From NCBI GenBank assembly GCA_903919535.1, contig CAIXIP010000272.1:1-49442 (forward strand): 49,442 bases of DNA. The letters are read 5' to 3'. Each line of letters begins with the position of its first letter. The first letter of the stretch is position 1. Of the stretch, positions 1 to 7,667 are shown in pieces. A program made the position numbers and the translations under genes. Source of the stretch: an uncultured Bacteroidota bacterium. Lineage in GTDB: Bacteria; Bacteroidota; Bacteroidia; 2-12-FULL-35-15. The notes beneath the pieces are model-generated. The model was not told the origin of the DNA. It searched no databases and saw nothing but the letters and a program-made list of their open reading frames with translations.

Positions 1-2
1 CG

Positions 3-719
3 AGTCCGCGCGGAATCAACCATCAGCCAGAATCCAAGCTATCTCTTTTTTACCAGTACCTGTTTTCACTTTTACTTTTTTTTGGCGGATATGCGTTAGT
101 TCATCAGTTTTCCGATTTTGTGCAAAACTGGTTAATGCAAATTGTCAATCCGTACATAGCAAATTCATCGTGGCTGAGTTATCTCACAAATATTTTAAGT
201 TTTGTGATTAATATTTTATTTGCAATTATTTTCTATTTTTTTTATTCAGCAATTGTAAAATATATTGTTTTGATTATAATGTCACCCGTAATGGCTTTGC
301 TTTCTGAAAGAGCAGATGAAATTATCACAGGAAAGAAATATAAATTTAACTTTTCGCAATTTCTGCATGATATTTTAAGAGGCATTTCCATTGCTATTCG
401 AAATATGCTTATTGAATTAAGTATCATACTATTCTGCTTCATTTTAGTATGGATACCAATAATTGGCTGGTTGAGCCCAGTTTTTTTATTGATAGTTTCC
501 TATTACTTTTACGGCTTTTCAATGATTGATTATACAAGTGAAAGACGCAAATTGAATGTTACAGAAAGTGTTGCATATATTCGGAAAAATAAAGGATTAG
601 CAATTGGAAATGGCTTTGTTTTTGCGTTGGTTTTTGCCTTCCCAATTATTGGAGCAATAGTAGTAGCAGTGCTTGCCCCTATAGCGGCAACTATTGCAGT
701 GTTAGAAATAGAAAAGTAA
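3..719 (+). CDS. EI24 domain-containing (CysZ-like) membrane protein, 5'-truncated by window edge
   Basis: Listed ORF begins at an internal GTG (120), but the frame is open back to position 3 (...YQYLFSLLLFFGGYALVHQFSDFVQNWLMQ). Multiple TM segments and a CysZ/EI24-like pattern. Confidence 0.7.
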   Translation, partial: SPRGINHQPESKLSLFYQYLFSLLLFFGGYALVHQFSDFVQNWLMQIVNPYIANSSWLSYLTNILSFVINILFAIIFYFFYSAIVKYIVLIIMSPVMALLSERADEIITGKKYKFNFSQFLHDILRGISIAIRNMLIELSIILFCFILVWIPIIGWLSPVFLLIVSYYFYGFSMIDYTSERRKLNVTESVAYIRKNKGLAIGNGFVFALVFAFPIIGAIVVAVLAPIAATIAVLEIEK

Positions 720-722
720 AAT

Positions 723-1478
723 ATGAAAAAAATTAAAATATCAGTAGTGTCATATTTGAATTCTAAACCATTTATTTATGGTTTGAATCAGTCCGAAATC
801 AAAAATGAAATTGATTTGCAATTAGATATTCCTTCTGTTTGTGCTCAAAAGCTTCTTGATGGTAATGTTGATATTGGATTAATACCCGTAGCTGTAATTC
901 CGAAATTAAAAGAGCATTACATTATCAGTGATTATTGCATTGGGGCTGTGGGAAAAGTAGCATCGGTTATTTTATATAGCAATGTTCCTTTGGCGGAAAT
1001 TGAAACAGTACTGTTGGATTATCAATCGCGTACTTCGGTAACTTTGGTTAAGGTGCTCGCAAAAAAATTCTGGAAAATTAATCCTCAATGGATTCCTGCC
1101 GAAGCCGATTATGAAAATAGTATTTCAGGAACAACAGCTGCTGTAATTATTGGTGATCGTACTTTTGGTCTTGAAAATAAATATGCATATTCTTACGATT
1201 TGGCCGAAGAATGGCAAAAATTCACACAATTACCTTTTGTATTTGCCTGTTGGGTTTCCACAAAAAAATTAACGCAACAATTTATAAGTGATTTTAATCA
1301 GGCTTTAAAATTAGGGCTGGATAATCGTCCTTTGCTGATAAAGGAATTAGAGGCAAGTGGAAAATATCAAACAAATGTTGATGAATATTTGAATAAAAGT
1401 TTGAGTTATGAATACGATACGGCTAAAAAGGAAGCTTTGACTCTGTTTTTGAAATATCTGGCAAAACTTTATGAATAA
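723..1478 (+). CDS. mqnA: Chorismate dehydratase / menaquinone (futalosine pathway) biosynthesis protein MqnA
   Basis: 251 aa; MKKIKISVVSYLNSKPFIYGL...DIGLIPVAVIPKL is typical of the MqnA family. Confidence 0.85.
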   Translation: MKKIKISVVSYLNSKPFIYGLNQSEIKNEIDLQLDIPSVCAQKLLDGNVDIGLIPVAVIPKLKEHYIISDYCIGAVGKVASVILYSNVPLAEIETVLLDYQSRTSVTLVKVLAKKFWKINPQWIPAEADYENSISGTTAAVIIGDRTFGLENKYAYSYDLAEEWQKFTQLPFVFACWVSTKKLTQQFISDFNQALKLGLDNRPLLIKELEASGKYQTNVDEYLNKSLSYEYDTAKKEALTLFLKYLAKLYE

Positions 1479-1480
1479 TA

Positions 1481-1512
1481 TTTTGTATTTTGGTTTAAAT
1501 CAATATATTTGC
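1481..1512 (+). promoter_or_regulatory. Putative Bacteroidota-type promoter (TTTTG - 18 nt - TATATTTGC)
   Basis: TTTTG at 1481-1485 and TATATTTGC at 1504-1512, upstream of the 1572 CDS. Same spacing as the motif upstream of tRNA-Val. Confidence 0.5.
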
Positions 1513-1571
1513 TTCTATTCGAAAAATGAAGGTTTGGCTTATTAATGTGACAAAAAACAAATAATCTACAC

Positions 1572-3212
1572 ATGAAAAAAATACTAACTATTTCCTTGCT
1601 GATTTTCTTTTCTCTTGGCACTTTGCTAGCTCAAAAGAATGTTATTGAAAAAAGTGAGGATCAGATAAAAATGTTTAATGCGCAGCAACGCTTTTTTGCG
1701 GGTGATTTTCAAGGAGCATTAAATATTTACAGTGATGTATTAAAAGGGAAGCCAAATGATGCTAACATTACTTTCCATATTGCTGAGTGTTATTTTGAAT
1801 TGGGACAATATGAGCAAGCACTTGAAAATGCTGAGAAAGCAAAATTCATTGATCCTAAAGCAAATGAGAACACCCCATTATTGTTAGGGAAATTGTACCA
1901 CCGAAATGCAAAATTTGATGAAGCACTTGCCGAATTTGCAAATTATAAAACATTAGTTGCTGGAGATGAAAAAAAGATAAAGGAAAGTGATGTAGATTAT
2001 TACATATCCCAAGTTAATACTGCTAAAGAAATGATTGCAAAGCCTGTAGATGTTAAGATAGATAACATGGGTGATTTGATTAATTCAGAATATGATGACA
2101 AAGGACCATCCATTACTGCCGATGGCAAGATGTTGATATTGAACTCCAGACGCCCTGGTAAGTCAACAAAATTAGATATGGAGGGAGATAAAAAATATTT
2201 CGAAGATATTTATGTTTCTCGTTGGGATAGTATTAAAAAGCTTTGGAGTGCTGCAGAGTTAATACCTGGTGCTATCAATACAGAAGGACATGATGCTTGT
2301 ACCAGCATTTCTCCTGATGGAAAACAAATATTTGTCTATAAAAATGATATAGAAAGTGAATCTCGTGGTGGAGATATTTATTTTTCACGTTTGGGTTCTT
2401 CCGGAAAATGGGGCGCACCTCAATCAATGGGGAAGCCAATAAATACTACGTATTGGGAAGGTGGAGCTTGTATTTCTCCCGATGGAAAAACACTTTATTT
2501 CGTGAGCGAACGTCCGGGAGGAGTTGGTCATAGCGATATTTATATGGTTAACAAAAAAAGCCGTACCGAGTGGGATGTGCCTGTAAACCTAGGAAGTGTT
2601 GTTAATACTACTGAAGATGAAGGAGGGATATTTTTAGCACCAGATGGTAAATCTTTGTTTTTTAGTTCAAAAGGACATAACAGTATGGGCGGGTATGATA
2701 TCTTTAAAACAGTATATGAAAAAGGAAAATGGTCAACACCACAAAATTTAGGTTACCCAATAAATACAATCTATAATGATGTTAGTTTTACAATTTCTAT
2801 TGATGCACAAACAGGTTATTTTTCAAGCGATAGAAAAGGTGGTTTAGGTGAGCGTGATATTTATAAAGTAGATTTAACCAATTACCCTGTTCTTGAGAAA
2901 GAAATGAAAGCTAAAATTGTAAACACTGGCCCTGCAATGGCTATTTTAAGAGGTGATATCTTTAATGCTACCGATGGTAATGCCATGGAAGCAGAGCTTT
3001 TTATTTATGACGAAGAAGGGAAACAAGTTGGTAACACTTCTTCTACTTCCGGAAGTGGTGAATATTTCATTACTCTTGAAGCCAATAAAACCTATCAGGT
3101 AAAAATTAACATGCCAGGTTACAAAGCGATAGATGAAAAAGTGGAAGTAAAAGCAGCAAAAGAAGGTGCGACTACTGTAGTAAAACATTATTTGTTGTAT
3201 AAGGTTAAGTAA
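1572..3212 (+). CDS. TPR + PD40 (WD40-like beta-propeller) + carboxypeptidase-regulatory-like domain protein, PorE-like without OmpA domain
   Basis: Signal peptide, TPR-like N-terminus, repeated 'DGKxLxFxSxRPGGxGxxDIY' PD40 motifs, C-terminal CRD (LRGDIFNATDGNAMEAELFIYDEEGKQVG...). Confidence 0.75.
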   Translation: MKKILTISLLIFFSLGTLLAQKNVIEKSEDQIKMFNAQQRFFAGDFQGALNIYSDVLKGKPNDANITFHIAECYFELGQYEQALENAEKAKFIDPKANENTPLLLGKLYHRNAKFDEALAEFANYKTLVAGDEKKIKESDVDYYISQVNTAKEMIAKPVDVKIDNMGDLINSEYDDKGPSITADGKMLILNSRRPGKSTKLDMEGDKKYFEDIYVSRWDSIKKLWSAAELIPGAINTEGHDACTSISPDGKQIFVYKNDIESESRGGDIYFSRLGSSGKWGAPQSMGKPINTTYWEGGACISPDGKTLYFVSERPGGVGHSDIYMVNKKSRTEWDVPVNLGSVVNTTEDEGGIFLAPDGKSLFFSSKGHNSMGGYDIFKTVYEKGKWSTPQNLGYPINTIYNDVSFTISIDAQTGYFSSDRKGGLGERDIYKVDLTNYPVLEKEMKAKIVNTGPAMAILRGDIFNATDGNAMEAELFIYDEEGKQVGNTSSTSGSGEYFITLEANKTYQVKINMPGYKAIDEKVEVKAAKEGATTVVKHYLLYKVK

Positions 3213-3227
3213 TATTTTTTTTTGGTG

Positions 3228-3254
3228 AAGCCCCTCATTAAAAATGGGGGGCTT
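3228..3254 (+). terminator. Intrinsic terminator-like hairpin
   Basis: AAGCCCCTCATT/AATGGGGGGCTT arms (one G-T wobble) followed by TT. Confidence 0.65.
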
Positions 3255-3369
3255 TTCTATGCCAGTAATTTAAATTTATTTCAAGCTTTTTTCGGAATCA
3301 TGATAAAAGTCATAATAATTGGTGGGAGCGAAAGTGCTTTAAAATCAGCTGGTTATGTTTGTGTTTGTT

Positions 3370-3388
3370 ATTTTGAATAATTCTAAAT
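3370..3388. promoter_or_regulatory. Dyad upstream of hemA, possible operator
   Basis: ATTTTGAA-TAA-TTCTAAAT interrupted dyad, followed by ATGACATT direct repeats at 3396-3403 and 3407-3414. Confidence 0.3.
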
Positions 3389-3459
3389 AGTCTGAATGAC
3401 ATTTTCATGACATTAGCCTCCGAATAACATAGGAAATTTGAGGAAAGAAAAATGAAGTT

Positions 3460-4692
3460 GTGATTAGAACTAAGATTATAGCATTTACACACAAAACTAC
3501 TGACATAAATGAGATCGGTAAATTGCATATTGATGAAACTCAATTGCAAGCCAGATTAGAACATTTGAAATCAGTATCAGGAGTTGAAGAATTGCAATAC
3601 CTTTCTACCTGTAATCGTGTTGAGTTTATGTTATCCTCTAATGGAAATATCGACAATGCGTTTTTAAAATTATTTTTCGGAGCATTTGATTTAACTTGGA
3701 AAGAAGCTGAAATAAATTGGGCAATTAATAATGCACAGGTTTTTGAAGGCGAAGAAGCGTTGCGTCATTTGTTTAATGTTGCCTCATCGATAGATTCTTT
3801 AGTTGTTGGTGAAAGAGAAATTATTACTCAAGTTCGTAATTCATACGAAAAATGTTCAAGTTTAAATTTAACAGGAGATTTGATTCGTTTAGCAATTAAA
3901 CGAACAATTGAAGTTGCAAAGGACGTTTATACGAATACAAACATTGCTCGTAATCCTGTTTCTGTTGTTTCATTAGCATACCGCAAGCTGCGTGCGTTAA
4001 ATGTAAAACAAGATGCTCGTTTCTTGATAATTGGTTCAGGTGTTACGAATACAACAATGGCGAAATATTTAAAAAAGCATGAGTTTGCTAACTTCTCTGT
4101 TTTTAATCGCACCTTGGAAAATGCACAAAAATTAGCAGATGAATTAAAAGGAAAAGCATATCCTCTTTCTGAACTTATAAACTTTAAACAAGGTTTTGAT
4201 ATAATTGTAACTTGTACCGGTGCTGCTGAAAGTGTTATTACTCCTGAAATATACAAGAGTTTAGTAGGAGAAGACAGATCTAAAAAAATTGTAATTGATC
4301 TTGCAATTCCGAATGATTTGGATGCTGAAATATTAAAAAATTACGATGTTAATTTAATTGCTGTAAATAATCTACAGGAAGTAGCAAAGGAAAATTTGTT
4401 GGCGCGTGAACTGGAAATGCAAGCATGTAATCAAATTATCGAAAGAAATATTGAAGAGTTCAAACAAATCATCAAGACAAGAAAAGTAGAAATTGCAATG
4501 AGCGAAGTGCCTAAGAAAATGAAAGCAATTCGTGAAACTGCAAATGAAGTTTTTGCAAAAGAATTAGAAAGCTTAGATGCTCAATCGAAAGAAACTTTAG
4601 ATAAGATTCTTTCATACATGGAAAAAAAATACATCAGTGTTCCAATGAAAATGGCGAAAGAAATATTGATTGAAGACGCTAAAACGAAATAG
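3460..4692 (+). CDS. hemA: Glutamyl-tRNA reductase
   Basis: 410 aa; 'YLSTCNRVEF', 'EGEEALRHLFNVASSIDSLVVGEREIITQVRNSYEKC' are HemA signatures. GTG start. Confidence 0.93.
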   Translation: MIRTKIIAFTHKTTDINEIGKLHIDETQLQARLEHLKSVSGVEELQYLSTCNRVEFMLSSNGNIDNAFLKLFFGAFDLTWKEAEINWAINNAQVFEGEEALRHLFNVASSIDSLVVGEREIITQVRNSYEKCSSLNLTGDLIRLAIKRTIEVAKDVYTNTNIARNPVSVVSLAYRKLRALNVKQDARFLIIGSGVTNTTMAKYLKKHEFANFSVFNRTLENAQKLADELKGKAYPLSELINFKQGFDIIVTCTGAAESVITPEIYKSLVGEDRSKKIVIDLAIPNDLDAEILKNYDVNLIAVNNLQEVAKENLLARELEMQACNQIIERNIEEFKQIIKTRKVEIAMSEVPKKMKAIRETANEVFAKELESLDAQSKETLDKILSYMEKKYISVPMKMAKEILIEDAKTK

Positions 4693-4695
4693 TTT

Positions 4696-4715
4696 AAGAG
4701 CCCGAAAGGGCTTTT
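4696..4715 (+). terminator. Intrinsic terminator-like hairpin after hemA
   Basis: AAGAGCCC-GAAA-GGGCTTTT followed by a T-rich stretch. Confidence 0.6.
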
Positions 4716-4734
4716 GTTTTATTATAAAAAAAGA

Positions 4735-4877
4735 TTGGAACGCAGATTTATTAAGATCGTTAAGATTAAAAATGATAAAATAAATTTGTTCTGTATTAAA
4801 TAAATCATAAACTATCTTATATTACTACAATCATAATCATGTTGTATCATAACAATCATAAAAATCCGCGTACCATC
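4735..4877. repeat. Putative dispersed imperfect inverted-repeat element
   Basis: Ends GGAACGCAGATTTATTA... and ...TAAAAATCCGCGTACC are imperfect inverted complements. Internal ATCATAA iterations. Non-coding. Confidence 0.45.
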
Positions 4878-4899
4878 ACACACAGAGTAAAAAAAGAAA

Positions 4900-6459
4900 A
4901 TGGAAAGAAAAATAATCATTGGCAGTAGAGGAAGTGATCTAGCATTGTGGCAAGCAAATCATATATTACGTAAAGTTCAAAAATTAGGGCTTACGGCTGA
5001 ATTAAAAATAATTACAACACAAGGTGATGCAATTCAGGATTTAAGTTTTGATAAGCTGGAAGGGAAAGGTTTCTTTACAAAAGAAATTGAAGACGCGCTA
5101 TTAAAAAAAGAAATTGACCTTGCTGTTCATTCACATAAAGATTTGCCAACAACTTCTCCGGAAGGATTAAAAATTGCAGCCGTTTCGGAGCGTGAAGATG
5201 CTGCAGAATTGGTTTTGATTCGTAAAGAATGTGTTGACATTGGACAAAAATTTGCATTCAAAAAAAATGCTATTGTTGGTACTTCTTCAGCTCGCAGAAA
5301 ATCACAATTGTTAGCATTTCGTAATGATATTAAAATGGAAGACTTACGCGGAAATGTTCCAACACGAATTCAGAAATTACGTGATAAAAAGTATGATGCC
5401 ATCATGTTGGCTGCTGCTGGAGTAGAGCGCTTACATATTGATCTGAGCGAGTTTAAAGTAGTGCGATTAGATCCTAAGGAATTTATTCCGGCCCCAGCAC
5501 AAGGTGTTTTGGGATTGCAAATTCGTGAGGATGATCACGAATTATTTGAATACATAAATAAATTAAATTCAGAAAAAGTAGAAGATATTATTGGCGTGGA
5601 GCGCAAAGTGCTGAATTTATTTGATGGCGGTTGTCAATTGCCATTAGGGGTTTATTGTATCAAAGAAGATAATAAATTTAAAGTGTGGACCTCAAAAGCT
5701 GATGCTTGGGATACAATGCCAAAGCGATTGTATTTCGAATCATTTACAGATGAAGGATTGGCAATTAAAATTGTAAATGCATTAAATACTATAAAAGGGA
5801 AATCTGTATTAATTACGCGTGATCTAAAAGGTGATTCTTTTTTTAAAAATGTATTAGAAGGTAATGGCTATAAAGTGCAGGGCGTTTCATTTATAGAAAT
5901 AAAAAGCGTTAAGATTTCAAATGTTCCTCCAACTGACTGGGTGTTTTTTGCTAGTTCAAATGCAGTGGATCATTTTTTCGGACAGAATCCGGAATTAAAA
6001 CCAAAAACAAAATTTGGTGTGATTGGAAAATCAACCGAACTTGAATTAAAAAAACATAATCGCAATGCTGCATTCGTAGGTTCAATCAATGATACAAAAG
6101 TAGTTGGAAAAAAATTCGCGAAAGCTGTTGGTGAAGAAACGGTCTTGTTTCCTCAAGCAAAAGGAGGATTACGCACTGTACAACAACAATTTACAGATGC
6201 AGCTAAACTAACCGACCTGGTTGTTTATGAAACTGTAAAAAAAGAAAATGAAAAATTACCTGAAGTAGAAGTGCTTGTTTTTACAAGTCCTTCAAACGTA
6301 GTTTCTTATTTTGAAAAAGGTAAAGTTTCTGCAGATCAAAAAGTAATTGCAATCGGAAAATCAACCGAAAAAAAACTATTAGAATTGGGAGTAGAAAACG
6401 TTTTGCTACCAGCCTCATTTGATGAAGTAGGTTTAGCGGAAGCTGTTTTCGGGATATAA
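4900..6459 (+). CDS. hemC/hemD: Hydroxymethylbilane synthase - uroporphyrinogen-III synthase fusion
   Basis: N-terminal HemC (IIGSRGSDLALWQA, HSHKDLPT, LRGNVPTR, DGGCQLPLG cofactor Cys). C-terminal HemD-like (VLITRD..., WVFFASSNAV, VYETVKKE, VFTSPSNV). Confidence 0.88.
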   Translation: MERKIIIGSRGSDLALWQANHILRKVQKLGLTAELKIITTQGDAIQDLSFDKLEGKGFFTKEIEDALLKKEIDLAVHSHKDLPTTSPEGLKIAAVSEREDAAELVLIRKECVDIGQKFAFKKNAIVGTSSARRKSQLLAFRNDIKMEDLRGNVPTRIQKLRDKKYDAIMLAAAGVERLHIDLSEFKVVRLDPKEFIPAPAQGVLGLQIREDDHELFEYINKLNSEKVEDIIGVERKVLNLFDGGCQLPLGVYCIKEDNKFKVWTSKADAWDTMPKRLYFESFTDEGLAIKIVNALNTIKGKSVLITRDLKGDSFFKNVLEGNGYKVQGVSFIEIKSVKISNVPPTDWVFFASSNAVDHFFGQNPELKPKTKFGVIGKSTELELKKHNRNAAFVGSINDTKVVGKKFAKAVGEETVLFPQAKGGLRTVQQQFTDAAKLTDLVVYETVKKENEKLPEVEVLVFTSPSNVVSYFEKGKVSADQKVIAIGKSTEKKLLELGVENVLLPASFDEVGLAEAVFGI

Positions 6460-6466
6460 AGCACAA

Positions 6467-6539
6467 TGTCATTTCGAATCCCTGCAAGGGTGAGAAATCT
6501 CTTTGCCGAATGAGATTTTTCCTTTCAGTCGAAATGACA
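6467..6539. repeat. REP/MITE-like palindromic element
   Basis: Perfect 11-bp terminal inverted repeats TGTCATTTCGA / TCGAAATGACA flanking imperfect inner arms GAGAAATCTC / GAGATTTTTC. Confidence 0.65.
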
Positions 6540-6555
6540 AAAATGAAAATATAAT

Positions 6556-7524
6556 ATGATACAACGTCCTCGCAGATTAAGAAAAAATGCAATTGTTCGT
6601 GAAATGGTTGCTGAAACACGTCTTTCAAAGGATATGTTTATTTATCCATACTTTGTTGTAGATGGAAAAAATATTGTTCACCCTATTGATGCAATGCCCG
6701 GCATTAATCATTATTCAGTTGATGAGTTACTGAAAGATGTTGAAAGTGGTTTAAAGGTTGGCATCAATAAAATATTATTGTTTGGTGTAGGCGAACAAAA
6801 ATCGGTAGATGGAAGTTCTTCTTTTAGCAACAATTCGATAGTTGTAAAAGCTGTAAAAGCATTAAAAGAAAAGTTTGGTGATAGTATTTATGTCATAACA
6901 GATGTTTGTGTATGCGCCTATACAACTCATGGTCATTGTGGTGTTTTACATGATGATTATGTACATAATGATTCTTCTGTTGAGGTGCTTGCAAAAATGG
7001 CATTAGCTCATGCACAAGCAGGAGCCGATATGGTGGCGCCTAGCGATATGATGGATGGTAGAATTGGAGCTATGCGAACCTTGCTTGATAATAATAATTT
7101 TGAGAACGTAGCCATCATGTCGTATTCAATTAAATATGCATCTGCGTATTACGGGCCTTTCCGCGAAGCAGCTGATTCTGCACCACAAAAGGGTGATAGA
7201 AAATCCTATCAGATGGATTACCGAAATGGAAACGAATCTATGGTTGAAGGGATGTTGGATGAAGCTGAAGGAGCAGATATCTTAATGGTAAAACCAGCAT
7301 TGGCATATATGGATGTAATTTTTAATTTGCGTCAAAATACACTTTTACCGATTGCTTGTTATAATGTTTCTGGTGAATACACCATGGTGAAAGCCACTGC
7401 AGCAAAAGGCTGGATAGATGAACAAAAAATTGTAATGGAAAATATGTATGCATTTGCGAGAGCTGGTGCAAACCTGATCATCACCTATCACACGAAAGAT
7501 ATTTTAGAAAAAGGTTGGTTGTAA
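6556..7524 (+). CDS. hemB: Porphobilinogen synthase (delta-aminolevulinic acid dehydratase)
   Basis: 322 aa; 'DVCVCAYTTHGHCG' Zn-binding Cys cluster, 'VAPSDMMDGRI', 'MVKPALAYMDV'. Confidence 0.94.
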   Translation: MIQRPRRLRKNAIVREMVAETRLSKDMFIYPYFVVDGKNIVHPIDAMPGINHYSVDELLKDVESGLKVGINKILLFGVGEQKSVDGSSSFSNNSIVVKAVKALKEKFGDSIYVITDVCVCAYTTHGHCGVLHDDYVHNDSSVEVLAKMALAHAQAGADMVAPSDMMDGRIGAMRTLLDNNNFENVAIMSYSIKYASAYYGPFREAADSAPQKGDRKSYQMDYRNGNESMVEGMLDEAEGADILMVKPALAYMDVIFNLRQNTLLPIACYNVSGEYTMVKATAAKGWIDEQKIVMENMYAFARAGANLIITYHTKDILEKGWL

Positions 7525-7555
7525 TAAGCTTTAGTTTTTTCATGTTTGTTTTATG

Positions 7556-7584
7556 AAAACGTCCATTTAATTAATGGACGTTTT
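7556..7584 (+). terminator. Intrinsic terminator after hemB
   Basis: AAAACGTCCATT/AATGGACGTTTT perfect 12-bp stem and T tract. Confidence 0.75.
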
Positions 7585-7667
7585 TTGTGCCTTTTTGTTA
7601 ATAATACAATTTAAATTGCATTCTATTTTCGGCTATTTTTATGGAAATAAAATAATTTAAAAATCGC

